Shown here: in pieces, positions 9,199-16,339 of the stretch
How positions within the stretch are numbered: position 1 is the first letter of the stretch
How the letters are laid out: every line of letters begins with the position of its first letter
NCBI GenBank assembly: GCA_900552335.1
Contig: URZL01000004.1
Span: 31,184 to 95,183, forward strand
Length of the DNA: 64,000 bases
Source of the DNA: an uncultured Mycoplasmatota bacterium
GTDB taxonomy: Bacteria > Bacillota_I > Bacilli_A > RF39 > UBA660
Reading direction: 5' to 3'
Made by a program: the position numbers and the translations under genes
The notes under the pieces: model-generated
The model's input: only the letters and a program-made list of their open reading frames with translations
What the model was told of the DNA's origin: nothing
The model's database searches: none

Positions 9199-9734
9199 AA
9201 AAATGTTTCTTCATCAATATCCTTTGTCAAATCTGCCCAACTAGTTCTATATTTACTATAGAGTTCTAAAAATGTTTCCATACTATTTACTTCAATGTCA
9301 AACTTCTGATAAATTTCTTCAATTTCATTAATTTTTTCTTCTTTTTCTAAATCTTTTTCATAATCAAAACGAATCCTCAAAACATTTCCATATTTTAAAT
9401 TTTCGTCAATTGTTATGTAAAAATCATGGTAATGGTACATATGTCTAATACGGAATCTTTTAACGGCTACATATAAACCAATCTGATTCAAGATGCGAAT
9501 CATGTCTGGCTCATATAATTTATGAATATATACTCTACTTTCTTTAGAAGAATCATTTTCTTTTAAATCCAATTTAATAGCATTATTCGTACGGATTAAA
9601 CGAAAATCATTTTCTGTATGGTAAGTATAGATGACCTGTCTTTCTACTTTTTTATCAGATGCTTGTGTATCAAAATAAGTTATCATTTTTTCAGTTATAT
9701 CTTTATTGATATAAGTTCTTTTATCCATTCTCAT
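9183..9734 (-). CDS. Uncharacterised protein, possible CYTH-like fold
   Basis: 183 residues with no membrane segment. Alternating charged beta-strand-like segments such as FRLIRTNNAIKLDLKE, VAVKRFRIRHMYHY and VLRIRFDYEKD resemble the basic strands lining the tunnel of CYTH/triphosphate tunnel enzymes, but the EXEXK signature at the N-terminus is not present, so the assignment is only a suggestion. The ATG at 9732-9734 follows GGTGATTGT. It is convergent with the HIT gene and divergent from the YigZ-type gene. Confidence 0.6.
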   Translation of the reverse strand: MRMDKRTYINKDITEKMITYFDTQASDKKVERQVIYTYHTENDFRLIRTNNAIKLDLKENDSSKESRVYIHKLYEPDMIRILNQIGLYVAVKRFRIRHMYHYHDFYITIDENLKYGNVLRIRFDYEKDLEKEEKINEIEEIYQKFDIEVNSMETFLELYSKYRTSWADLTKDIDEETFLKEGC

Positions 9735-9763
9735 ACAATCACCATCTTTATTATACTAGTTAT

Positions 9764-9792
9764 TTGATAAAAAAGAAAGAATAAGTTATAAT
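9764..9792 (+). promoter_or_regulatory. Sigma-A-type promoter of the yigZ-like gene
   Basis: TTGATA (9764-9769) and TATAAT (9787-9792) with exactly 17 bases between them, followed by the GGTGGAG ribosome binding site. Confidence 0.8.
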
Positions 9793-9809
9793 GTTTACAG
9801 GTGGAGATT

Positions 9810-10391
9810 ATGCATACCATAAAAACAGAAATTCAAAATGAAATAGTCATTCAAAAATCAAAATTTATTACTTGTTTTTTTAAACTACAAAATAAAAATG
9901 ATATTGATTCTTTTGTTGAAAAGACAAAAAAATTATACCCTGCTGCTACACATTATTGTTATGCTTATCGTTTTCAGAATTTAGAAAAATGCTCTGATGA
10001 TGGGGAACCTAGTAACACAGCTGGAATGCCTATCTTACATGTTTTACAAGCAAACGATTTAAGTAATGTTTTATGTGTTGTAATTCGATATTTTGGTGGT
10101 ATTAAATTAGGTGCTGGTGGATTAGTCCGTGCTTATACAAAAAGTGTTACAGAATGTTTAAAAAAAGGAATAATTGTTCTTCTACAAGAGGGATATCACA
10201 TTATGTTAACTACCAATCATTCAAATTTAAAGCAATTGGATTACATACTTAAGAAATATTCCATTACAAAAACTTTTAACAACATCATTACTTATGATTT
10301 TTTGATAGAAAAAAACGAATTTTTACGGATAGAGGAAAAATTAAAACAATATGCTATAGATATTAAAATAATAGACCAGATTTATATTTAA
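9810..10391 (+). CDS. YigZ/IMPACT family protein (UPF0029)
   Basis: Members of this family (YvyE in Bacillus, YigZ in Escherichia coli) are of unresolved function; the eukaryotic relative IMPACT regulates the kinase Gcn2. The signature region is visible as CSDDGEPSNTAGMP, VIRYFGGIKLGAGGLVRAY near residues 65-110, followed by a C-terminal alpha-beta domain. The ATG at 9810 is preferred over an upstream GTG because GGTGGAG is placed correctly for it. The gene has its own promoter. Confidence 0.93.
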   Translation: MHTIKTEIQNEIVIQKSKFITCFFKLQNKNDIDSFVEKTKKLYPAATHYCYAYRFQNLEKCSDDGEPSNTAGMPILHVLQANDLSNVLCVVIRYFGGIKLGAGGLVRAYTKSVTECLKKGIIVLLQEGYHIMLTTNHSNLKQLDYILKKYSITKTFNNIITYDFLIEKNEFLRIEEKLKQYAIDIKIIDQIYI

Positions 10392-10409
10392 ATTTAAAAT
10401 AGATTATGA

Positions 10410-10415
10410 TACAAT
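10410..10415 (+). promoter_or_regulatory. Extended -10 element of the lipoprotein gene
   Basis: TGA followed by TACAAT lies 20 bases upstream of the start codon, with GGGAGA (10425-10430) as ribosome binding site. No good -35 is seen. Confidence 0.45.
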
Positions 10416-10435
10416 GAATAAGAAGGGAGAATGTT

Positions 10436-10906
10436 ATGAAAGGTATTGGTAAGTTTTTGGTAATTGGAATGACTCTTTTATTCATGAGTGGATGTGAAAA
10501 ACAAGAAGAATTACAAGTTACAAAATGTACATTAAAAAATGATAATATAAGCGCTAAGTATAGCTTAAATGCGGAATATTCTATTTATTCTAAAAAAGAT
10601 ATTGTTAACACAGTAGAAGTAAAAGAAAAAGTTATTTCTAGTAGTAGTGCAATTATTGATTATTTTGAAAAATACTTAACTACATTATATAGTACAAGTA
10701 ATAATACTTATGGTGGTTATAATAATAAAATTGTGAAAGAAAATGATGAATTAACTTCTACTACAACGATCAATTATGCACAAATGGATTTAGAAAAATA
10801 TGTAGAAGATAATCCAATAATTGAAAACTATGTAAACGATAAAAATGAACTTACTTTAGAGGGTGTCAAATCTATTTATACTTCTCTAGGAGCAATCTGT
10901 GAATAA
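10436..10906 (+). CDS. Small lipoprotein, YehR/DUF1307-like
   Basis: A basic N-terminus and hydrophobic stretch end in the lipobox FMSGC, so the protein should be cut and lipid-anchored at Cys20 outside the membrane. The mature part (about 136 residues) has a Cys at CTLKND and one at the end (GAICE), which may form a disulfide. Overall shape resembles the DUF1307/YehR lipoproteins; that assignment is tentative and the function unknown. It is transcribed alone, with a terminator right after the stop. Confidence 0.8.
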   Translation: MKGIGKFLVIGMTLLFMSGCEKQEELQVTKCTLKNDNISAKYSLNAEYSIYSKKDIVNTVEVKEKVISSSSAIIDYFEKYLTTLYSTSNNTYGGYNNKIVKENDELTSTTTINYAQMDLEKYVEDNPIIENYVNDKNELTLEGVKSIYTSLGAICE

Positions 10907-10928
10907 ACTGCAAAATGCAGTTTTTTCT
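10905..10928 (+). terminator. Intrinsic terminator of the lipoprotein gene
   Basis: AAACTGCA pairs with TGCAGTTT across a 3-base loop, followed by a T run; it starts within the stop codon. Confidence 0.85.
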
Positions 10929-10929
10929 A

Positions 10930-10957
10930 TTGCTTTTTTGATTAAAAATGATATAAT
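10930..10957 (+). promoter_or_regulatory. Promoter of tRNA-Lys
   Basis: TTGCTT (10930-10935), 16-base spacer, TATAAT (10952-10957), with the tRNA beginning 13 bases downstream. Confidence 0.65.
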
Positions 10958-10969
10958 TATAAATGTAAT

Positions 10970-11045
10970 GTCTCCTTAGCTCAGTTGGTAGAGCAACTGA
11001 CTCTTAATCAGTGGGTCTGGGGTTCGAGCCCCCAAGGGGACACCA
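10970..11045 (+). tRNA. tRNA-Lys (anticodon CTT)
   Basis: Complete cloverleaf: acceptor GTCTCCT pairs with AGGGGAC, D-arm GCTC...GAGC, anticodon loop CTCTTAA between ACTGA and TCAGT giving anticodon CTT, T-arm with GGTTCGAGCC. Discriminator A and an encoded CCA. It is a single-gene transcript. Confidence 0.97.
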
Positions 11046-11056
11046 TAATTAGTATT

Positions 11057-11094
11057 AAAATATCTAATAACAACATCTTTATTAGATATTTTTT
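11057..11094 (+). terminator. Intrinsic terminator of tRNA-Lys
   Basis: AAAATATCTAATAA pairs with TTATTAGATATTTT over an 8-base loop, followed by T residues. Confidence 0.85.
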
Positions 11095-11183
11095 GATGCT
11101 TTAAAAATAAAAAATAGATAAGTATATTCTCTTTTTAACACATTAATTAATAAATTCTATTATCATAAAATTTTCTAAAAATT

Positions 11184-11210
11184 AAAAATAAGCAAATTCT
11201 GCTTATTTTT
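11184..11210 (-). terminator. Intrinsic terminator of cotE
   Basis: AAAAATAAGCA and TGCTTATTTTT form an 11-bp stem with a 5-base loop overlapping the cotE stop codon; U-rich in the minus direction. Confidence 0.85.
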
Positions 11211-11745
11211 CTTCTTCAATATAATCTTCTTTTACGTTGTTATCGATTTCTTCCATAACAGAATCATCTATTTCATCTTCTATATCATCCCATGGTTCCT
11301 CATCATCTTCAATTGCAATTTTCATTTTTGTTTCCCCTACTATTTCAACACCTAATTCTTTTTCAATATTAAAATTGATATTACCATCCGCATCAATATT
11401 TACACCTACACAATTAGGTTGTTTTAAAGTCCTAACAATAATATCTGTATCACTGGATAAATCAGCATTTTCTTTTACTTTTACATTAAATAAATCATTA
11501 TAGTCTATTTTTTTATTTACAACAGTAGTTTTAGAATCATTATCATATGAATACCATATATTTACGTCATAACTGCCATCTACACCAACTTTTTCACCAG
11601 ATTTATAACCTTTGAATTTGTGATTGATTACCCAGCATCCTAAAACAGTTGTAGGAACATTTTCTGTTGTTAGTACATAATTATTCTTAAAATATTTTTT
11701 CCCTTTTCCTATCACTGCTTTTGTTACAATTTCTTTAAATGCCAC
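11203..11745 (-). CDS. cotE: Outer spore coat morphogenetic protein CotE
   Basis: CotE directs assembly of the outer coat layer on the forespore surface. Matches to the family are clear in order: EIVTKAVIGKGKKYFK, PTTVLGCWVINH, VGVDGSYDVNIWYSYDND, KTTVVNKKIDYND, and RTLKQPNCVGVNIDADGN, then the VVGETK-like EIVGETKMKIAI. The C-terminal 35 residues are strongly acidic (Asp/Glu), as in Bacillus CotE, where the tail binds SpoIVA or the basement layer. The start is a GTG at 11743-11745 preceded by GAGGGGTGAT. It lies in a cluster with trmR and a small ORF and not beside ymcA/mutS as in Bacillus subtilis. Confidence 0.9.
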   Translation of the reverse strand: MAFKEIVTKAVIGKGKKYFKNNYVLTTENVPTTVLGCWVINHKFKGYKSGEKVGVDGSYDVNIWYSYDNDSKTTVVNKKIDYNDLFNVKVKENADLSSDTDIIVRTLKQPNCVGVNIDADGNINFNIEKELGVEIVGETKMKIAIEDDEEPWDDIEDEIDDSVMEEIDNNVKEDYIEEEK

Positions 11746-11794
11746 TATTATCACCCCTCACTTTAAAATATGCAAGTAGGCTTATTTTGTGAAC

Positions 11795-11820
11795 AAAAAA
11801 GAAAAGTTTATTACCTTTCT
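11795..11820 (-). terminator. Probable terminator of the 70-residue ORF
   Basis: AGAAAGG pairs with CTTTTCT (one G-U) across 7 bases and is followed by a T6 run in the minus direction. Confidence 0.6.
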
Positions 11821-12023
11821 TTACTTGTATGATTTTCTTTTTCTCTTTTATTATTTAAATAGTTTAAATACCACTTTAATTCTTCTGAAAGGTTTACACC
11901 TAAAGTATTATCTATATAAGAAATATATTCTTGTTTTAAGCGAACAATTTCTTCTTCTGTTCTGCCATTATATTCTAAAATTCTAACATATTCACTCAAA
12001 TCTAGTGATTGTTGTACAGTCAT
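11811..12023 (-). CDS. Small uncharacterised protein
   Basis: 70 residues, mostly helical by composition, highly charged, ending KENHTSKER. The ATG has a good AAGGAAGG site. The gene is 17 bases downstream of trmR on the same strand, so it belongs to that operon. I do not recognise the family; a sporulation role is conceivable only because cotE follows. Confidence 0.65.
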   Translation of the reverse strand: MTVQQSLDLSEYVRILEYNGRTEEEIVRLKQEYISYIDNTLGVNLSEELKWYLNYLNNKREKENHTSKER

Positions 12024-12040
12024 ATAAAACCTTCCTTAAA

Positions 12041-12622
12041 TTATAATTTCATTGAAATAGAAACGCCATCTCCAATTTCATAAAATTGAGTATTAAATTT
12101 GGTGTTTTCTTTTAAAAAGTCAATATATAAGTTTAATTTGCGAACCAATCCTCTTACATTTCTACTCTCAATTGGTTCTTTGGTATGTGTCAATCCATGA
12201 AAGTTTAAATTATCAGAAACAATGACGCCACCTTTTTTTAAATTGTTTTCGAATTTTTCAAAAAATTTGATATATTGACTTTTAGCAGCATCAATAAAAA
12301 TTAAATCATATTGTTTTGTTAAATTTACTTCTAAAGCATCTTGCAAAATAACATCAATTCGCTCTTCTAAAGAACAATTTTTGATATTTTGAATCGCTAT
12401 TTGGTATCTTTCTTCATCTCTTTCAATTGTTGTAACATGAATATCTGGATGAACAGAACACATACGAATAGCGGAATAACCAATAGCAGTTCCTACTTCT
12501 AGAATTTGTCGACAATTATTTTCTTTAATATATTCTAATAAAAATTCAATACCGTCTGGTAACATAATAGGAACATTATGCTCTTTAGCATATTGTTCCA
12601 TTTTCTGAATATTAAGATCCAT
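12041..12622 (-). CDS. trmR: tRNA 5-hydroxyuridine methyltransferase (TrmR/YrrM type)
   Basis: Class I S-adenosylmethionine methyltransferase of the caffeoyl-CoA O-methyltransferase-like family. ILEVGTAIGYSAIRM is the SAM-binding loop, YDLIFIDAAKSQY and GGVIVSDNLNFHG hold the metal- and substrate-binding acidic residues. Its position directly after mltG, overlapping by 11 bases, copies the yrrL-yrrM order of Bacillus subtilis, where YrrM is TrmR, which makes 5-methoxyuridine at the tRNA wobble position. Confidence 0.88.
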   Translation of the reverse strand: MDLNIQKMEQYAKEHNVPIMLPDGIEFLLEYIKENNCRQILEVGTAIGYSAIRMCSVHPDIHVTTIERDEERYQIAIQNIKNCSLEERIDVILQDALEVNLTKQYDLIFIDAAKSQYIKFFEKFENNLKKGGVIVSDNLNFHGLTHTKEPIESRNVRGLVRKLNLYIDFLKENTKFNTQFYEIGDGVSISMKL

Positions 12623-13676
12623 ACCAATTACCAGCTTTCTTTAATTGAGCAATTGTACTTTCATGTTCTCGCAATGTTTTTGAATAATATACTTTCATAT
12701 CTTTCGAAGACGCAAAATATAAATAATCATTTTCGGCTGGATATAATACTGCTTCTATAGCATCTAATCCTGGATTTGATATAGGTCCAACGGGAATGCC
12801 ACTTACTACATAGGTATTATATGCATTATTTTTTAAATAAGAATTACCAAAGGTATCTCTACCCATAATTTTATGATCACCATAATAAGCAGAGGAACAC
12901 ATTTGTAGTTTCATTTTTTTATTTAATCTAGTTAAAAAGACGCTTGCCATATTTTTAAAATCTTCTATACTATTTCCTTCTGATTGTATCATAGAGGCTA
13001 AAGTAATAATTTCGTGAATAGAATATTTTGAATTTTCAAAGTCAGATTTTAATTTGGATAATTTCTTGTCCGTTTGATTTAACATTGTTTCAAAAATGGT
13101 TTGTACAGGGACATCTTTATTGGCAAATTCATAAGTATCAGGGAATAAATATCCTTCTAATGGGTAATAAATTTTACTATTTAAAATATCATCTGTTAAA
13201 AACCAATATTGATTAATTAATGTTTGTATATATTCCTTATTCGTCGCTAATGTTAAAATATCTTCTTCTGTATTATTGGTATTTTCTGCTATAATTTCAG
13301 CTATTTGTTTGATTTGCTTTCCTTCTGGAAAGGTAATTTTGATAGCATCTGGATTATAAGTAGAAGCAACACTTAATTTTTCAATCAATTCTTTTACACT
13401 TAAATTTTCACTTAATTCGTAAGTTCCCGCTTTTAAATTAGATGATTGATTGATTTTAACATATAATTTATAAAAAAATTCTGAACGAATTAAATTTTCT
13501 TTTTTTAATTCATCAGCAATCGTTAAAAAAGTTTCATTTCCTTCTACTTTAAAAATTTTAGTACTATCGTCATGACTTACAGCACTAGTATTGTAATTAT
13601 AAGTTAAACAGCAAACGATAATCATACTAGCACTCAATATAATAAGTAATTTAGCTGTATTCGCAAATTTTTCCAT
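12612..13676 (-). CDS. mltG: Endolytic murein transglycosylase MltG (YceG-like)
   Basis: MltG cuts nascent glycan strands and sets their length. One N-terminal membrane anchor (about residues 8-26) is followed by a LysM-like part and the YceG catalytic domain. ITLASMIQSEGN near residue 212 contains the catalytic glutamate, and AVLYPAENDYLYFASSKD is the conserved C-terminal motif. Length 354 is typical. It overlaps yrzB by one base at its start. Confidence 0.95.
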   Translation of the reverse strand: MEKFANTAKLLIILSASMIIVCCLTYNYNTSAVSHDDSTKIFKVEGNETFLTIADELKKENLIRSEFFYKLYVKINQSSNLKAGTYELSENLSVKELIEKLSVASTYNPDAIKITFPEGKQIKQIAEIIAENTNNTEEDILTLATNKEYIQTLINQYWFLTDDILNSKIYYPLEGYLFPDTYEFANKDVPVQTIFETMLNQTDKKLSKLKSDFENSKYSIHEIITLASMIQSEGNSIEDFKNMASVFLTRLNKKMKLQMCSSAYYGDHKIMGRDTFGNSYLKNNAYNTYVVSGIPVGPISNPGLDAIEAVLYPAENDYLYFASSKDMKVYYSKTLREHESTIAQLKKAGNWYGS

Positions 13677-13957
13677 TATTGTTCTTCTGGATTTGCTGCT
13701 TTTTGTACTTCTGCTAAAATATTTTCAATCATTTCCCATTCTTCGTCTGTCTCAATTGGTTGTAAGTTTTGATCTTCTTTTTCTGGATCATAGATAGAAG
13801 CATATACTTTTGTATTACCTTCATCATCTGTTGTATTATCTGTATAAACGATGTAATTTTTTCCTGTTTCTTTTCCTTCAAATGTAAATAATGCTTCACA
13901 TTCAATATCTTTTCCATCTTCCCCTGTTATTTTAAATGTTAATTTTTCTTCTTTCAT
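13676..13957 (-). CDS. yrzB: DUF1292 protein (YrzB-like)
   Basis: A 93-residue, acidic protein with the DUF1292 pattern of alternating strands such as CEALFTFEGKETGKNYIVYT and VYASIYDPE. Function unknown, but it is always found between ruvX and mltG in Bacilli, as here. Stop and mltG start codons overlap. Confidence 0.92.
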   Translation of the reverse strand: MKEEKLTFKITGEDGKDIECEALFTFEGKETGKNYIVYTDNTTDDEGNTKVYASIYDPEKEDQNLQPIETDEEWEMIENILAEVQKAANPEEQ

Positions 13958-13959
13958 TT

Positions 13960-14382
13960 TTATCTTCCTTTCTCTTTATCTAAATATGTTTGAAGAATAA
14001 TATTAGCAGCTAAACTATCTACTTTTTGCTTTCTTTTTTTTCTAGACATATCTGCCTTAATCATATAAAAATGTGCTTCTTTTGTAGAAAGTCTTTCATC
14101 CTGCATAACAACTTCTACTTTTAAATTTTCTTCTAACATTTGTTTAAATTCCATAGTGGTATTTGCTCTATCACCTATGGTATTATTCATATTTTTAGGA
14201 TAACCTAATATAATTTTAGATATTTGATACTCATCTATAATTTCTTTTAATATTGGCAATAAAGAAATATAATCATTTTCTTCAAAACGAATTGTTTTGT
14301 ACGCACTAGCAATTGTTTTAGTAATATCGCTGATTGATATTCCTAGTGTCCTTGTTCCTAAATCTAATCCCAAATATCTCAT
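13960..14382 (-). CDS. ruvX: Holliday junction resolvase-like / pre-16S rRNA nuclease RuvX (YqgF)
   Basis: RNase H-fold protein with DLGTRTLGIS at the start (first catalytic Asp), ILGYPKNMN, and MQDERLSTKEA near residue 98 with the other acidic residues; C-terminal DSLAANIILQ completes the site. The family trims the 5' end of pre-16S rRNA in Escherichia coli. The start overlaps the ireB stop by four bases. Confidence 0.93.
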   Translation of the reverse strand: MRYLGLDLGTRTLGISISDITKTIASAYKTIRFEENDYISLLPILKEIIDEYQISKIILGYPKNMNNTIGDRANTTMEFKQMLEENLKVEVVMQDERLSTKEAHFYMIKADMSRKKRKQKVDSLAANIILQTYLDKEKGR

Positions 14383-14612
14383 ATGTTTTTTAACAATATT
14401 TCCAATATTTTACTGCGATCAAAGGATGTAATCAAAGAACGAGCACCTTTATAACTAGTAATATAACCAGGATCACCACTCATTAAATATCCAACAATTT
14501 GGTTCGTAGCTTGATATCCTCTTTCTTCCAAAATTTGAATGGTTTTTTTTAAAGCTTCTAAAACTAATTCTGTATCAAATTCTTCTTTCTTATATATTTT
14601 GGTTTCTTCCAT
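14379..14612 (-). CDS. ireB: IreB/YrzL family regulator (DUF965)
   Basis: 77 residues with the family core YQATNQIVGYLMSGDPGYIT and ARSLITSFDRSKILE. In Enterococcus faecalis IreB is phosphorylated by the PASTA kinase IreK and dampens cephalosporin resistance. It is the first gene of the ireB-ruvX-yrzB-mltG-trmR operon and has a good promoter. Confidence 0.93.
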   Translation of the reverse strand: MEETKIYKKEEFDTELVLEALKKTIQILEERGYQATNQIVGYLMSGDPGYITSYKGARSLITSFDRSKILEILLKNI

Positions 14613-14642
14613 GTTATCACCTACTATTATGAATACATTAAC

Positions 14643-14671
14643 ATTATATCAAAAAAAGAAAACGCATTCAA
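14643..14671 (-). promoter_or_regulatory. Promoter of the ireB operon
   Basis: On the minus strand TTGAAT (14666-14671), 17-base spacer, TATAAT (14643-14648). Confidence 0.8.
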
Positions 14672-14722
14672 GGCTTTCCTTTTTTATCTATAATGATTGT
14701 ATTTTTAACTTTTAATATAAAG

Positions 14723-15744
14723 TTACCACAATCTAATATATCTTAAAGCATAATAAGATTTTGATGAAAAAGTTACTCTTACTTTGTTAGCATTAGCATC
14801 TACTACTGTAAAATTAGAAAAAGGCGAAAATGAAGTGATGGCTCGATAACTTACTCCATAGTTAGAAGTATACCCCATAAGATAATAACCAATAGAGTTT
14901 GCAATATGATAATTCGTATTCTGATATGATACAAAAACCATATACATTCCATTATTATCTGGTAAAACAAAATCTATTAAATTTGTATTATTGGCCAGTA
15001 CTGCATTACTACTGTGATTTTGATTATAAAAATATTTTTTATAATCATTTAAAATTTTAATATCTTCTTGATTGGTGTTTACCAAACTAGATAAGTTTTC
15101 TACATTGGTATTTGTTTTATCCAATTCACTTTGTAAAGCATAGTTATTTAAATTATTTTGTAGTTCTTCTATATTACTTTTCATGTTTGTGATTTCATTT
15201 GTATTATTTGTTATTTTAGTATCTAATTCTGTAGCCTTTGCATCTACTAAGTTATTTACTTCATCTTTAGAATATACATTACTAACATTTCCTGTTCCAT
15301 TATCTAACATTGCTACATATTTATTTGTTAAGGCATCAAATCCTATGATACAATTTCCAGTTTTTCTTTCTCCTACGATAATTCCACTATTATAATTTTT
15401 ATACGCATAATATTTATCATTTGAGATACAAATACTGACATTTCCTTCTCTATCTAAATATAGTTTTCCTTCTCATCTATATTTCCTCTATAATCTAGAC
15501 TTTCTCCTTTTAGGGTACTTCCTTTATGTTTTTTATCAAACAAGAATTCATAAACTCCATCATTTTCTATGGCATACAAATTAGCGGATTCTACTAGTCC
15601 CTCTACACTAGACATAAGTGCTTTCTTTTTACTTTCTTCTATTACATTTGTTATCATTGGTATTGTGATTAATGTAATCACGGATAATATTACGATCACT
15701 GCTAATAGCTCTATTAATGTAAATCCTTTTTTCATATCCTTCAT
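14723..15744 (-). pseudogene. Type IV prepilin-like protein with coiled-coil stalk, broken by one frameshift
   Basis: The first part starts MKDMKKGFTLIELLAV: a prepilin peptidase site (G before F) with Glu at +5 and one hydrophobic helix. That frame stops at 15454. The other frame continues without interruption as GKLYLDREGNVSICISNDKY, a Cys-bearing domain, a stalk rich in Asn and heptad Leu, and a roughly 115-residue C-terminal domain ending ALRYIRLW. Adding one base near 15468 (AAGG to AAGGG) restores a 340-residue protein. The product would be an exported pseudopilin-like surface protein. Its stalk is repeated at the window end. Frameshift may be real, or an assembly error. Confidence 0.8.
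15070..15180 (-). repeat. Stalk repeat shared with 63890-64000 (copy 1)
   Basis: 111 bases matching 63890-64000 at an offset of 48,820 with four mismatches by eye. It encodes the segment around LNNYALQSELDKTNTNVENL of two prepilin-like genes. The match ends where the C-terminal tip domains begin. Confidence 0.9.
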
Positions 15745-15787
15745 CCTTCCTTTTTATAGCAACAAAAAAGAAGAGGTATTTAAAATA

Positions 15788-15796
15788 CCCCCCCCC
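15788..15796 (-). promoter_or_regulatory. G9 tract and hairpin in the prepilin leader
   Basis: Nine consecutive G on the minus strand, in the 5' leader of the prepilin gene, between its promoter and a small palindrome (GGTATT/AATACC) followed by a U-rich stretch. Such a tract is exceptional in this AT-rich sequence and is a candidate slippage site. Confidence 0.7.
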
Positions 15797-15864
15797 GTTT
15801 GCAAGTAGTAAACACCAAAAAATCACTATCTACAAACTATATTACTATTCTTATTTACACATTT

Positions 15865-15893
15865 AATATATCAAAAAAGAATAATTTTATCAA
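15865..15893 (-). promoter_or_regulatory. Promoter of the prepilin gene
   Basis: On the minus strand TTGATA (15888-15893), 17-base spacer, TATATT (15865-15870). It implies a leader of about 110 bases that includes the G9 tract. Confidence 0.75.
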
Positions 15894-15895
15894 TA

Positions 15896-16339
15896 TTAAT
15901 ATTTATTTTTCCATTCTTTTTTTATTTCTCTATTAATATCTCGTTCTTTAATTGATTCTCTTTTATCATAAATCTTCTTACCTTTTGCTAATCCTAATAA
16001 AATTTTCACCTTATTACCTTTAAAATATAATTTTAAAGGAACTAAAGTATATCCATTTAAGTTAATTTTATCTCGTAATTTTAATATTTCTTTTTTATGC
16101 AACAATAATTTTCTAGTTCTTTTCTCTTCATGATTAAAAATGTTGCCCTCTTTATATTCACTAATATGCATATTTAACAAATATACCTCATTATTGCGAA
16201 CAACAGCATAGCTATCTTTTAAATTAGCATTTCCATTACGAAGCGATTTAATCTCAGTGCCTGTCAAAACGATTCCTGCTTCTATTTCTTCCAATATTTC
16301 ATAATCAAAATAAGCTTTTTTGTTTTTGATTTCTGTCAT
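15896..16339 (-). CDS. smpB: SsrA-binding protein SmpB
   Basis: SmpB delivers tmRNA to stalled ribosomes. [21 protein letters not shown] begins the beta-barrel, followed by TEIKSLRNG, and the C-terminal tail [15 protein letters not shown] that mimics the anticodon arm. 147 residues, normal. It overlaps the previous gene by four bases and lies in an operon with rnr, the usual arrangement. No tmRNA gene is seen next to it. Confidence 0.96.
   Translation of the reverse strand: MTEIKNKKAYFDYEILEEIEAGIVLTGTEIKSLRNGNANLKDSYAVVRNNEVYLLNMHISEYKEGNIFNHEEKRTRKLLLHKKEILKLRDKINLNGYTLVPLKLYFKGNKVKILLGLAKGKKIYDKRESIKERDINREIKKEWKNKY

Noticed and set aside
11789..11986. Plus-strand Leu/Tyr-rich frame
   Set aside because: Antisense to the 70-residue ORF, which has the better ribosome binding site.
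15629..15826. Open frame from a GTG through the G9 tract
   Set aside because: No ribosome binding site, and it runs out of frame into the prepilin gene.
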